From Rhodobacteraceae bacterium M385 (GTDB lineage: Bacteria > Pseudomonadota > Alphaproteobacteria > Rhodobacterales > Rhodobacteraceae): DNA of 64,000 bases. The notes beneath the pieces are model-generated. The model made no database searches. It saw only the letters and a program-made list of their open reading frames with translations, and was not told the origin of the DNA. Of this stretch, positions 28,856-37,284 are shown piece by piece (the stretch's first letter is position 1; every line of letters begins with the position of its first letter). Both the position numbers and the translations under genes were made by a program. Where the stretch lies: the NCBI GenBank assembly GCA_025141835.1, contig CP081102.1, positions 3,748,894 to 3,812,893 on the forward strand, written 5' to 3'.

Positions 28856-29214
28856 GGGCGCTGCTTGCCGTCGCGTTGCTTTTGGGCTGTGTCGGGACGG
28901 GCGCGGCCCCCGTGGCCGAGGGGCCGGTGGTTCCGATCCGTTTTGACAGCGGCGGAATAGAGGCGGTTGGCACCGGTCAACGCATCGACTTTGGCCGCGA
29001 CCAAGCGGGCGTTCTGGAAACCATGACCCGCCTGCAAGGCCGCGCGCCCGCTGCACTTCCCTGCGACCATTCTGCAAACGCCGCGTTCCGTTGGCGCGAC
29101 GGCCCGCTTCTGGTGTTTCGCAACGGCGCGTTCGCCGGGTGGAGCATTCCTGACCCGGCGCAATCGGCTGATGGCAGTACCCAGTTTGGGCAGACCTGCG
29201 TCCCCTTGGGTTAA
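28852..29214 (+). CDS. Small putative lipoprotein of unknown function
   Basis: This is a 120-residue protein with a short hydrophobic start and a possible lipobox LLLGC at residues about 8-13. The rest contains two further cysteines (in LPCDHS and GQTCVP), compatible with a disulfide in the periplasm. The GTG start overlaps the regA TGA, so it is probably translated with regA. I do not recognise a named domain. Confidence 0.7.
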   Translation: MRALLAVALLLGCVGTGAAPVAEGPVVPIRFDSGGIEAVGTGQRIDFGRDQAGVLETMTRLQGRAPAALPCDHSANAAFRWRDGPLLVFRNGAFAGWSIPDPAQSADGSTQFGQTCVPLG

Positions 29215-29606
29215 TCCCGCCCGCGCGGGGTGCGTTTTTCCACCGACAGCCCTTTGAGCGGCGAAGACACACCCGCCAAAAGGAAGCCGAACAGGTTGCT
29301 GAACCAGCCTTTGCGGGGCGGTTGATAATCATCCTCGGGGTCATCCAGCAAGTCGCGCTGATCGTGGGGAATGATGGTGCCTTCCGAGATTGCCTCCAGC
29401 AAGGCAACGGCATCGTCGTACTGCCGATCCAGCACGTAGATTTCCAAAGGGCCGAAAGCCAAAGAGTTCATCGGCAGGGTCGAGGTCGTTTCCAACCCCG
29501 GTGCGATGACAGTGAAATCCGCCCCCTCCAGCGCGGCGAGGGCCATGCGGATTTCCATCGGGTCAAAGCTGGCCGCGACACGGGTGAAGCCGTTGAAACG
29601 AGACAT
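29211..29606 (-). CDS. DUF2007-type putative signal transducing protein
   Basis: This 131-residue protein has an N-terminal ferredoxin-like DUF2007 domain, recognisable by VAASFDPMEIRMALAALEGADF and LEIYVLDRQYDDAVALLE. A C-terminal amphipathic or membrane-associating segment (WFSNLFGFLLAGV) follows. The family is small and of uncertain function, possibly PII-like. It lies 15 bp behind the LysR gene. ATG at 29606 is preferred to a TTG four codons upstream. Confidence 0.75.
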   Translation of the reverse strand: MSRFNGFTRVAASFDPMEIRMALAALEGADFTVIAPGLETTSTLPMNSLAFGPLEIYVLDRQYDDAVALLEAISEGTIIPHDQRDLLDDPEDDYQPPRKGWFSNLFGFLLAGVSSPLKGLSVEKRTPRGRD

Positions 29607-29621
29607 GGAAGCACCCAAGAT

Positions 29622-30527
29622 TTAGCTGGCACTGGCGATGCTGCCGGAATCGCGGCGCAACCAAGTGACAAAGGTTTGCGCCCGACGGCTAAGGGGGCCG
29701 GGCAGATGGAGAAGATGATAAGCGTAGTCGGTATTCTCCTCCTCTGCCAGCACCTCCAACCGGCCGTCGGCAATGTCTGTTTCCACCAAAGCGTGGGGTT
29801 GCGCTGACACCCCGGCCCCGGCGCGGCAGGCGGGCAAGAGCAAGGCGTTAGAGGGCAATTCCGTCGTCACAAGTGTCTCTCGGTCGATGCCAAGGTTTAA
29901 CAGGCGTTTGTTGAACTCTGTATGGGATTGGTCGATCAGCCAAGGCAGGGTTAGGACCCGGTCCCAAGCCGCCTTACTGGACAGATTCGAAGGGCTTGGA
30001 CCAAAGCGCCCCGGCTGGCCGACGACGACCATTTTCGCATGGGTCAGCACGATCCCCTCTAACCCCGGCCAAGGGCCAGTGCCGTGACGAATGGCAAGGT
30101 CGATCCCTTCGCGGCGCAGGTCCACGACGTCTTGCGAGGTCTGAACGCTGAGCGGCACATCGGGGTGAGCGGACCAGAAAGCAGCGAGGCAGGGCATCAG
30201 CCAGTTCTCGGCAAAGCTTGGCGTGGTGGAGAGGGTGACGGGGCGATCCTCTCGCCCGCGCCTGAGCGATCTGACGCCCGCGGCGATTTCAGCGAAGCCC
30301 GCGCCAAGGTCGCGGGCGAGTTCTGCGCCCATCTGCGTAGGCACCATGCCCCGACCCGAGCGGCGCAGAAGGGGCTGGCCGAACTCTGTCTCCAGGGCGC
30401 GAACGTGGGCTGCGATGGCGGCATGAGTCACGTTAAGGGCCCGGGCCGCCTCAGACAAAGAGCCAAGGCGGGCGGCGGCCTCAAAGGCTCGCAACGCCGA
30501 GAGGGAGGGGATGTCACGCCAATCCAT
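29622..30527 (-). CDS. LysR family transcriptional regulator (GcvA-like)
   Basis: This is a 301-residue LTTR. The N-terminal winged helix includes LSALRAFEAAARLGSLSEAARALNVTHAAIAAHVRALE, and a substrate-binding domain follows. The N-terminal pattern is the GcvA subgroup. It is divergent from a 53-residue protein gene at 30623, and the 95-bp spacer between them may hold its operator. ATG at 30527 fits the family, while an upstream ATG at 30551 adds eight atypical residues. The inducer is unknown. Confidence 0.88.
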   Translation of the reverse strand: MDWRDIPSLSALRAFEAAARLGSLSEAARALNVTHAAIAAHVRALETEFGQPLLRRSGRGMVPTQMGAELARDLGAGFAEIAAGVRSLRRGREDRPVTLSTTPSFAENWLMPCLAAFWSAHPDVPLSVQTSQDVVDLRREGIDLAIRHGTGPWPGLEGIVLTHAKMVVVGQPGRFGPSPSNLSSKAAWDRVLTLPWLIDQSHTEFNKRLLNLGIDRETLVTTELPSNALLLPACRAGAGVSAQPHALVETDIADGRLEVLAEEENTDYAYHLLHLPGPLSRRAQTFVTWLRRDSGSIASAS

Positions 30528-30622
30528 ATGATACCTCAGATAACATATCATCAGTATTGCGGATTCGGAGATGTCGACGCAAGGGCGTATCAGGATGGCA
30601 CAACCTTAGAAAGGAACGTGAC

Positions 30623-30784
30623 ATGTTTGGAATTCTCGCCAAGAGCCTGAAAGTGGCAAGCCGCACAGACCGCCCCTGGGGCGCACCCAACCACTGGGTG
30701 GAGCACGACCACCGCACCCGCGCCCAGAAAGAGCGCGACAGCCAAGACCAGCGGCGGTGGCTGCGGCAGACAGGTGTCATGTAA
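30623..30784 (+). CDS. 53-residue basic small protein
   Basis: This is a short gene with a good ribosome binding site (AAAGGAACG) before ATG at 30623. The product starts with an amphipathic stretch (MFGILAKSLKVA) and is then charged and rich in His, Arg, Gln and Asp. No domain is recognised. It is divergent from the LysR gene and may be its target. Confidence 0.6.
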   Translation: MFGILAKSLKVASRTDRPWGAPNHWVEHDHRTRAQKERDSQDQRRWLRQTGVM

Positions 30785-30855
30785 GTTTGAAATGGCATTG
30801 CGCGGATTGACCGCGCGATGCCCGTCCTTGTGCAAGAGGGGCGTTTAGCGGCGCG

Positions 30856-31335
30856 TCAAAGATCGTGCCGCTTGAGTATTTTGGTGACGATCGTGCCATC
30901 GCCCATTTGGTAGCCTTCGATCTTGCCATAATCCTCGAACCCGCGGGACTGGTAATAGGCCAGCCCGCTGGCGTTATCGGCGCGAATATTGGCGTTGATC
31001 CATGTGTACCCGAGGTCTTTGGCTGTATCGCGCATGGCGTTGAACAACTTGGAGCCGATGCCAAGGCCTTGGCGACCCGGCTTGGCGAAGGTGGCGATCT
31101 CGGCGGCTTCGGGCGGCAGATAATCCCCGCCGGGCGCGATGTACTGAAAGCCCAAAATCTCTCCCTCCTCGGTTTCCGCGACCAGCCACGCGCCGTTCGG
31201 ACGGCTCATCCATCCAAGGATGTCTTCGCGGCTTATGTCGCCGGTGATCGCGGTGGTGCCGCCGATGGCGATCACCTCACGCAGGAGAGCGGCGATTTCG
31301 CCAGCGTCGAGGTCATGGGCAGGGCGAACGATCAT
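30856..31335 (-). CDS. GNAT family N-acetyltransferase
   Basis: This 159-residue acyl-CoA transferase has the acetyl-CoA binding A motif in KPGRQGLGIGSKLFNAM and the C-terminal ADNASGLAYYQSRGFEDYG pattern. The acceptor substrate is not predictable. Its ATG overlaps the stop codon of the HD-domain gene upstream (ATGA), so the two form an operon. Confidence 0.85.
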   Translation of the reverse strand: MIVRPAHDLDAGEIAALLREVIAIGGTTAITGDISREDILGWMSRPNGAWLVAETEEGEILGFQYIAPGGDYLPPEAAEIATFAKPGRQGLGIGSKLFNAMRDTAKDLGYTWINANIRADNASGLAYYQSRGFEDYGKIEGYQMGDGTIVTKILKRHDL

Positions 31336-31928
31336 AGGGACTCCAGCAGGGCTTTGTGACGGGCGGTAAAATCTTGGCGGACGTCCGAGGGCGGACGAAG
31401 GTGGAGGTGGAGACCGTCGATGATGGCGGGGTCGGGGTGACCGAAGAATTTGTCAGCCTCGGCGGGGTCGAACCCGGCGAGTTGAGTGGCCTCGAGCCAA
31501 GCAGAGATTTTGTCGGCGCGTTTGATAAGGGATTTCACCGACTTGGGCAGCACCGCAGGCAAGCCGAAGCGCAGGTGAATGGCGGCGGTCAGGCGGTCAT
31601 CGAGCGCGCCGTAACCGGGGCCGACAGCGGCCTTCACGGGGGAAATCATATCGCCGATGACATATTCCGGCGCATCATGGAGCAGGGCCGCGAGCTGCCA
31701 TTTGGCGGGGCCTTTGGGGGCGAGGCGGGCGTGGATGTCGGCGACGAGGATGGAGTGCTCGGCCACGGAATAGGCGAATTCGCCCCGGGTTTGTCCGTTC
31801 CAGCGGGCCACAAAGGCGAGACCGTGGGCGATGTCCTCGATCTCGATATCCATCGGCGTCGGGTCCAGCAGGTCGAGCCTGCGGCCTGAGAGCATACGTT
31901 GCCAAGCTCTCGGTTGTGTTTTGGGCAT
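31332..31928 (-). CDS. HD-domain phosphohydrolase (YfbR-like)
   Basis: This 198-residue protein has an HD metal site: histidines in AEHSILVAD and the HD pair in LLHDAPEYVIGD, plus a late aspartate in IKRADKISAW. The family includes 5'-deoxynucleotidases such as YfbR and other metal-dependent phosphohydrolases acting on nucleotides. The frame stays open upstream to 32210, but the ATG at 31928 begins the conserved part (MPKTQPRAWQ). It is translationally coupled to the GNAT gene. Confidence 0.82.
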   Translation of the reverse strand: MPKTQPRAWQRMLSGRRLDLLDPTPMDIEIEDIAHGLAFVARWNGQTRGEFAYSVAEHSILVADIHARLAPKGPAKWQLAALLHDAPEYVIGDMISPVKAAVGPGYGALDDRLTAAIHLRFGLPAVLPKSVKSLIKRADKISAWLEATQLAGFDPAEADKFFGHPDPAIIDGLHLHLRPPSDVRQDFTARHKALLESL

Positions 31929-32208
31929 GGGGTGCTCCGGCGTAGTGGTAGGGTGGTTGTAGCAAGTGTTGCAGCGGGGGCCAGCCCCCACACCCCCGGA
32001 GGTGTATGGCCAAGGTGAAAAGGGGCGGGGCGCGAGAGTTTCCACGGGCAATTGCTTCTTGAGGCTTGAGCCCATGGTGATCTGGGCGGTTTGTGTTCTG
32101 AATTGAGGCGGGCAAAGGTGCCCGGGCTCGCCGCATTGCCGGAACGGAGGGGGGCTGGTATGGGGGCGCCAAACACTGCTTTTGATGAATGCCCGAGGAG
32201 GCACTGAC

Positions 32209-33594
32209 ATGGACGACTATATCGTCAAGGATATCGCGCTGGCGGATTTTGGCCGCAAGGAATTGGACATTGCCGAGACCGAGATGCCGGGCCTGATGGC
32301 GCTGCGCGAGGAATATGGCGCAGAGAAGCCTTTGAAGGGCGCGCGGATTGTGGGCTCGCTTCACATGACGATCCAGACGGCCGTGTTGATCGAGACGCTG
32401 GTGGAACTGGGCGCGGATGTCCGGTGGGCCTCGTGCAACATCTTCTCCACTCAAGATCACGCGGCGGCGGCGATTGCGGCGGCGGGTGTGCCTGTCTTCG
32501 CGATCAAGGGCCAGTCCCTGGAAGAGCATTGGGATTACCTCGATAGGTCCTTCATGTTTGAAGACGGCCCGAACCTGATCCTGGACGATGGCGGCGACGC
32601 GACGCTCTACATCCTGTTGGGCGCGCGCGCGGAAGCGGGTGAAGATGTGATCCCGGTGCCGGGTTCCGAGGAAGAGGTCGCCATCAAGGCGCAGATCAAG
32701 AAGCGTCTGGAAGCGAGCCCCGGTTGGTTCACCAAGATGCGCGAGCAGATCGTTGGCGTGTCGGAAGAGACGACCACCGGCGTGCACCGCCTGTATGATC
32801 TGCAAAAGAACGGCCAACTGCCCTTCCCTGCGATCAACGTGAACGACTCTGTCACCAAATCGAAGTTCGACAACAAATACGGCTGCAAGGAATCGCTGGT
32901 CGACGGCATCCGCCGCGCCACCGACACGATGATGGCCGGTAAGGTCGCCGTCGTCATGGGCTACGGCGATGTGGGCAAGGGCTCTGCCGCGTCGTTGGCG
33001 GGCGCAGGCGCCCGCGTTAAGGTGACGGAAGCGGACCCGATTTGCGCGTTGCAAGCCGCCATGGACGGCTTCGAGGTCGTGCTGTTGGAAGATGTGGTCG
33101 CGGACGCGGATGTGTTCATCACCACCACCGGCAATAAGGACGTGATCCGCATCGAGCATATGCGCGAGATGAAGGACATGGCGATTGTGGGCAACATTGG
33201 CCACTTCGACAACGAAATTCAGGTTGCCGCGTTGAAGAACCACAAGTGGACCAACATCAAGGAACAGGTGGACATGATCGAGATGCCTTCGGGCAACCGT
33301 CTGATCCTTTTGTCTGAGGGTCGCTTGCTGAACCTTGGCAACGCCACGGGCCACCCATCCTTCGTTATGTCGGCATCGTTCACCAATCAGGTGTTGGCGC
33401 AGATGGAGCTGTGGCTGCGCGGGGATGAGTATGAAAATCAGGTCTACATCCTGCCCAAGAAACTCGACGAGAAGGTTGCGCGTCTGCATCTGGCGAAGAT
33501 CGGCGTGAAGCTGACGCAACTGAACAAAGAGCAGGCGGATTATATTGGCGTGCCACAAGAAGGCCCGTTCAAGCCCGAGCATTACCGCTACTGA
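32209..33594 (+). CDS. ahcY: S-adenosylhomocysteine hydrolase
   Basis: This 461-residue enzyme splits S-adenosylhomocysteine into adenosine and homocysteine and so keeps methyltransferases active. It has the SLHMTIQTAVLIETL start region, the NAD Rossmann motif in GYGDVGKGSAAS and the C-terminal KPEHYRY typical of bacterial SahH. The start follows a strong GAGGAGG. The leader was checked for a SAH riboswitch and none could be drawn with confidence. Confidence 0.97.
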   Translation: MDDYIVKDIALADFGRKELDIAETEMPGLMALREEYGAEKPLKGARIVGSLHMTIQTAVLIETLVELGADVRWASCNIFSTQDHAAAAIAAAGVPVFAIKGQSLEEHWDYLDRSFMFEDGPNLILDDGGDATLYILLGARAEAGEDVIPVPGSEEEVAIKAQIKKRLEASPGWFTKMREQIVGVSEETTTGVHRLYDLQKNGQLPFPAINVNDSVTKSKFDNKYGCKESLVDGIRRATDTMMAGKVAVVMGYGDVGKGSAASLAGAGARVKVTEADPICALQAAMDGFEVVLLEDVVADADVFITTTGNKDVIRIEHMREMKDMAIVGNIGHFDNEIQVAALKNHKWTNIKEQVDMIEMPSGNRLILLSEGRLLNLGNATGHPSFVMSASFTNQVLAQMELWLRGDEYENQVYILPKKLDEKVARLHLAKIGVKLTQLNKEQADYIGVPQEGPFKPEHYRY

Positions 33595-33615
33595 TCCGCG
33601 CTTGATAGGATCGAG

Positions 33616-33644
33616 AAGGCCGCCCCTGAACCGGGCGGCCTTTT
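33616..33644 (+). terminator. Rho-independent terminator after ahcY
   Basis: A 10-bp stem (AAGGCCGCCC / GGGCGGCCTT) with a 7-nt loop is followed by a short T-run, 21 bp after the ahcY stop codon. Confidence 0.88.
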
Positions 33645-34196
33645 GCGTTTGGGCGTATAGATTGTTGAAAGCAGGCGGTTTCGTCCGGCTGGTAATGGGG
33701 CGCAGCGGAGGGGAAAGGCTTCTCGGGTCAGGGCCTGTTGGGGCGGCGAATGCCCACACACAGTTAAGATAGGAACGCGGCGCCGCGTCGTGCGACAATC
33801 GCTAACGTCACGGGTTTTAACCGCAACGCCCGGAAAGAATGCGCGCCTCCGGTGCCAGACATCCTACACCCTTCGGCCCGGCATGGGGGTGGGGGTGGTC
33901 TGTGGGTCTGGCGAGAGACCATCGTCGTGTCCTGCAAAGTGCCCAAAAGGCGCTTCACATAGGTTAACCTATCCAAGGTATCCTCTGGCATGGTTGCGAA
34001 AGCGTTAACGCAGCCCCCGAAAGTTGCAGTTGGTTCATCCCCGCCCTTGTTGCCCCGTAACCGCAGGGGAGGCTGCACCGCCTTTTCCCTGCAAGTTTTC
34101 CTTCCTTGCAGCCGCCGCCTAGGGTTAACCTCTGCCCGAGCCCTGCCCGAAGGCCGGGTGCAAGATAACGAGACAACAACGGGGGACTTCCGTCCA
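33645..34196. other. 550-bp intergenic region before the DUF2853 gene
   Basis: No protein gene is supported. It contains a 7-bp inverted repeat (CTGCAAG at 34089-34095 with CTTGCAG at 34105-34111) and the 10-bp palindrome AGGTTAACCT near 33961. A GT-rich run lies near 33882-33905. These may be promoter or operator elements for the DUF2853 gene, but none is certain. Confidence 0.45.
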
Positions 34197-34538
34197 ATGG
34201 GAAAACGTGACGATCTGATCGCGCAATACGCCGACGACCTGCGCAACAAATGTGGCATGGAGCCTGATATGGCTCTGCTCGAGAAAGTAACAAAAGGCTG
34301 CGGCCCGGCGATTTACAACGCGGATGCGTCCACGGTGGCGGGCAGCCAGCCAGCAGAGCTGGAGACCGTGAAGAAGAACTTCCTGATGAAGAAGCTCGGC
34401 CTGCCAGACGGTCCGAACCTGATGGATGGCATCAACTCGGTCATCGACATCTATGGCAAATCCGAGCGCAACAAATACCGCGCCGTTGTCTATTACATGC
34501 TGACCAAGCACTTCGGCAAAGAATCCGTCTATGGCTAA
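34197..34538 (+). CDS. DUF2853 family protein
   Basis: This 113-residue cytoplasmic protein matches the DUF2853 family across its whole length (KRDDLIAQYADDL, KNFLMKKLGL, RAVVYYMLTKHFGK). The function of the family is not known. ATG at 34197 is preceded by GGGGGA. The in-frame sequence upstream to 33990 lacks similarity and a start signal. A terminator follows directly. Confidence 0.85.
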   Translation: MGKRDDLIAQYADDLRNKCGMEPDMALLEKVTKGCGPAIYNADASTVAGSQPAELETVKKNFLMKKLGLPDGPNLMDGINSVIDIYGKSERNKYRAVVYYMLTKHFGKESVYG

Positions 34539-34562
34539 GGCCTGACGGCGTCGCAAGATATG

Positions 34563-34592
34563 GGCCTGCCCGAGATTGGGCGGGCCTTTTTT
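34563..34592 (+). terminator. Rho-independent terminator after DUF2853 gene
   Basis: A 9-bp stem (GGCCTGCCC with GGGCGGGCC, one G-T pair) and a 6-nt loop are followed by six T. It lies 24 bp after the stop codon and just before the ribosome binding site of the next gene. Confidence 0.87.
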
Positions 34593-34607
34593 CGTAGGAG
34601 AAGCAGC

Positions 34608-34859
34608 ATGTTAGAGCTACGTCCGAATTGCGAATGGTGCGATGTTGATTTGCCGCCAGACAGCGCCGATGCCCGCATTTGCAGCTATGAATGCACCTAT
34701 TGCGCCCGCTGCGTGGAGACCGTGCTGCGCAACGTCTGCCCTACCTGCGGCGGCGGGTTTGTGCCCCGGCCGATCCGCCCGAAGCACGCCCATCGCGACG
34801 GGCTGACCTTGGGGCTTGGCCATCAACCGGCCAGCACCATACGCAAACATTCGCGCTGA
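34608..34859 (+). CDS. DUF1272 zinc-ribbon protein
   Basis: This 83-residue protein starts MLELRPNCEWCDVDLPPDS, the hallmark of DUF1272. Four CxxC or CxxxC pairs (CEWC, CSYEC, CARC, CPTC) indicate a structural zinc site, possibly two. The function is unknown. ATG at 34608 follows TAGGAGAAG. Confidence 0.85.
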   Translation: MLELRPNCEWCDVDLPPDSADARICSYECTYCARCVETVLRNVCPTCGGGFVPRPIRPKHAHRDGLTLGLGHQPASTIRKHSR

Positions 34860-35201
34860 TCCGAGGCAGAGCTGCGCGCGCTGTGTGACCGTTTGGCCGA
34901 TACGCCGCCAGAGCAGCGTTAGACTTTACCTAAAATCCTCTGGGCAATTCCTTTGCGTTTTGACGCGCGCAAAGCGTATCAACCCTGTGTCTGGCCAGCA
35001 CGGCGGACCCATATTCTGATACACGAGGCGGAGCGAGGCCGCGCGTGGGTGGATGGGGGGTCCTGAGGGGTCGGGATCCCCCATTTTCATTGCAAGGTCT
35101 GTCTCTCCTTATAGATCACGCACTTCTGCCATAGATGTGAGTAGCCTCAGGTGATCGAGCTAGGGTAGCCTTCGGAAGATTAGCTTTCAGGAGGCCGAAC
35201 A
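34860..35201. other. Intergenic region before the DM13 gene
   Basis: No gene is seen in these 342 bp. A hairpin with arms ATGGGGG (35053-35059) and CCCCCAT (35078-35084) followed by a few T could be a weak terminator. The DM13 ribosome binding site is at about 35190-35194 (CAGGAGG). Confidence 0.45.
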
Positions 35202-35630
35202 ATGCGCATTTTCCCCGTTCTTACCCTTTGCATGGGCCTTGCCGGGCTTGGCGGCTTGGCGTTGCCTGCTGATGCGCAAGCCACGGCGACCGTCCTGGCG
35301 TCCGGCCAATTCCAGGACGCCGATGCACGACACCAAGGGGCCGGCACCGCGGCAATCGCCCAAACCGCAGATGGGCGCACGATCCTGCAATTCGCTGATT
35401 TCTCGGTCACACCCGGCCCCGATCTGGAGGTTTGGCTGGTCGCCGACGACACCCCCGGCACCTCGGCGGCGGTATTGGCCAGTGAGTGGGTTTCACTTGG
35501 GTCGTTGCAGTCGCCAAACGGCACGCAAACCTATGAGATCCCCGCCAATGTGGACGCCAGCGCCTTCGGCAGCGTCGTGATCTGGTGCGAGGACTTCAGC
35601 GTATTGTTTGCGACTGCCACGTTGCGCTAG
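35202..35630 (+). CDS. DM13 domain exported protein
   Basis: This 142-residue protein has a signal peptide (about 1-24, ending ADAQ) followed by a DM13 domain. Recognisable segments are GTAAIAQTADGRTILQFADFSVTPGPDLEVWLV and the conserved cysteine in VVIWCEDFSVLFATATL. DM13 domains are thought to take part in redox or electron-transfer chemistry in the periplasm or outside the cell. It is a single gene, convergent with the EVE gene. Confidence 0.82.
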   Translation: MRIFPVLTLCMGLAGLGGLALPADAQATATVLASGQFQDADARHQGAGTAAIAQTADGRTILQFADFSVTPGPDLEVWLVADDTPGTSAAVLASEWVSLGSLQSPNGTQTYEIPANVDASAFGSVVIWCEDFSVLFATATLR

Positions 35631-35647
35631 CGACCGTGGGAAGGGGG

Positions 35648-35672
35648 GCGGCGGGCTAGAAGCCCGCCCTAC
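35648..35672. repeat. Dispersed GTAGGGCGGG hairpin, copy C
   Basis: A perfect 8-bp stem (GGCGGGCT at 35650-35657 with AGCCCGCC at 35661-35668) and a 3-nt loop are followed by CTAC. Its right arm GCCCGCCCTAC is identical to the 11-mer at 2997-3007. It sits between the convergent DM13 and EVE genes. Confidence 0.6.
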
Positions 35673-36082
35673 AACCCGCCCATCGCACAAACCGCTTTCC
35701 ATTCGGCGTCGGTCACAGGCTGAACCGATAGGCGAGAGTTCTTTACCAGCACCATATCCGCCAGCTCATCCCGCGCCTTGATCTGATCGAGCGTGACCGG
35801 CGTGGGCAGGGCCTTCACCGCTTTGATATCCACGCATTCCCAACGGGCATCGTCCGTTGTGCTGTCAGGGTGCGCGGCCGCGATGACCTCCACGATCCCC
35901 ACAACGGCCTTTTCCGATTGCGAGTGGTAGAAGAACCCGAGGTCGCCCACTTCCATGTCGCGCATGAAGTTGCGTGCTTGGTAGTTACGCACGCCGTCCC
36001 ATTCCTCGCCCACATCGCCTTTGGCCACCTGGTCGGTCCAACCCCAGACGCCGGGCTCGGATTTGAACAGCCAGTAGGCCAT
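35669..36082 (-). CDS. EVE domain protein
   Basis: This is a 137-residue EVE (PUA-like) protein with the opening MAYWLFKSEPGVWGW and the aromatic cage regions GVRNYQARNFMRDM and VGDLGFFYHSQ. The fold binds modified bases such as 5-methylcytosine or hydroxymethylcytosine in DNA, or modified RNA. Its start overlaps the stop codon of the YciI gene (TAATG), so it is the last gene of the tsaD-gpsA-yciI run. Confidence 0.88.
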   Translation of the reverse strand: MAYWLFKSEPGVWGWTDQVAKGDVGEEWDGVRNYQARNFMRDMEVGDLGFFYHSQSEKAVVGIVEVIAAAHPDSTTDDARWECVDIKAVKALPTPVTLDQIKARDELADMVLVKNSRLSVQPVTDAEWKAVCAMGGL

Positions 36083-36354
36083 TAGCCGATCACCTTTTTC
36101 CATTGCTCGATCCGCACCTTCTCGAACAGGCCCGCCTTGGCGTAGGGGTCGTTGTCGGCGAAGTCATAGGCCTCTTGCATCGTCTCGACCTCGATCACCA
36201 GAAGCGTGCCGGACATGCCGCCGTTTTCGTCAATGAACGGCCCGGCCATGACCAGTTTTCCGCTGTCCTTGGCATAGGCCAGATGGGCGTCCCGGTTATC
36301 AAGGCGGGTTTGCAGGTGGCCGGGTTTGTCGGTGGCAATCAGGGCGCAAAGCAT
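36082..36354 (-). CDS. YciI family protein
   Basis: This 90-residue protein has a ferredoxin-like alpha-beta fold. The family's His-Asp pair is seen in NRDAHLAYAKDSGKLVMAGPF, with the C-terminal DPYAKAGLFEKVRIEQW. The cellular role of the family is not established. It sits 6 bp after gpsA and overlaps the EVE gene. Confidence 0.88.
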   Translation of the reverse strand: MLCALIATDKPGHLQTRLDNRDAHLAYAKDSGKLVMAGPFIDENGGMSGTLLVIEVETMQEAYDFADNDPYAKAGLFEKVRIEQWKKVIG

Positions 36355-36360
36355 CGGGGG

Positions 36361-37284
36361 TTACTCCGGTTTTAGGGGGCGAGACAGAAGGTGGCTGAGG
36401 GCGCCGTCAATGTCGAGGGTCCCATCGGCCAAAGCCGCGACGGTGTCGGCAATCGGCGTATCTTCGGGGGAGGCGGCCAACTGCCGGGCCGTGTGAAGGC
36501 CCTCGACCGTGGTGCCTTCCGGCAGGCTTTCGCCGGTGGCAAGCGCGTGGCCAAAACGAAAGTTCCGCGACTGGATGGAGCCGCAGGTCAGCACCAGATC
36601 GCCAAGGCCGGAAAGGCCGGTCAGCGTCTCGGACAGGGCACCTTTGGCGGTGGCATAGCGTGTCATTTCAGCAAAACCGCGGGCGATCAGGGCGGCGCGA
36701 GCGCTTTCCCCCAGCCCCTTGCCGATCACCGCCCCGGCGGCGATGGCGATCACGTTTTTCAGGGCACCGCCAAGCTCGGCCCCGACCACATCCTCGGTCC
36801 GGTAAAGGCGCAAGGCGGGCGTGCTCAACGCCTCTTGCAGGCGTTCGCCTTGGTCGGAGTCAGCGCAAGCGATCGTCAGGGCGGTCGGCAGGCCGCTGGC
36901 GATGTCGGCGGCAAAACTCGGCCCGGTCAGCTGCGCCACAAAGGGCGCCGCATCTGCGAGGAGGGCCGTGGGACCACGGCCCGAGGAGCGGTCGATGCCT
37001 TTGGCACAGGAAACGGCCACGGTTGCCTTCAAGGGCGTTTCAGCCGCGAAGCGGCCCATGCTTTGGGTCGGCACGGCGATCAGCGCGATGTCGGCGTCAC
37101 AGGCACCCGCATCCCCCGTCACCCGCAGGTTTTCCGGGAACTTCTGCCCCGGCAACCGAGGGCTCTCGCCCCCCGCTAACGCTGCCGCATCCCGCGCCCA
37201 AAGCGTCACCTCAAGACCCGCCTTTGCATAGGCAATCGCCAGCCCCGTCCCAAACGCCCCGGCGCCGAAGACATCCAGCCTCAT
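36361..37284 (-). CDS. gpsA: Glycerol-3-phosphate dehydrogenase [NAD(P)+]
   Basis: This 307-residue enzyme makes sn-glycerol-3-phosphate for phospholipids from dihydroxyacetone phosphate. It has the nucleotide-binding GAGAFGTGLA at residues 7-16, VSCAKGID, the catalytic lysine region GALKNVIAIAAG and GLGDLVLTC. It is slightly shorter than the usual 320-340 residues. The start overlaps the tsaD stop codon (ATGA). Confidence 0.95.
   Translation of the reverse strand: MRLDVFGAGAFGTGLAIAYAKAGLEVTLWARDAAALAGGESPRLPGQKFPENLRVTGDAGACDADIALIAVPTQSMGRFAAETPLKATVAVSCAKGIDRSSGRGPTALLADAAPFVAQLTGPSFAADIASGLPTALTIACADSDQGERLQEALSTPALRLYRTEDVVGAELGGALKNVIAIAAGAVIGKGLGESARAALIARGFAEMTRYATAKGALSETLTGLSGLGDLVLTCGSIQSRNFRFGHALATGESLPEGTTVEGLHTARQLAASPEDTPIADTVAALADGTLDIDGALSHLLSRPLKPE

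Noticed and set aside
31929..32208. Possible SAH or SAM riboswitch upstream of ahcY
   Set aside because: The leader contains GCCCGAGGAGGCACTG, which resembles part of the SAH aptamer, but it is the ribosome binding site itself and the rest of the aptamer cannot be folded.
31675..33798. 707-codon open frame on the minus strand opposite ahcY
   Set aside because: It is antisense to the clear ahcY gene, rich in His/Arg/Gln, and has no domain; it is a GC-rich shadow frame.
33980..34005. Sigma-54-like promoter (TGGCATGGTTGCG)
   Set aside because: The spacing between the GG and GC elements is too short for a -24/-12 promoter.
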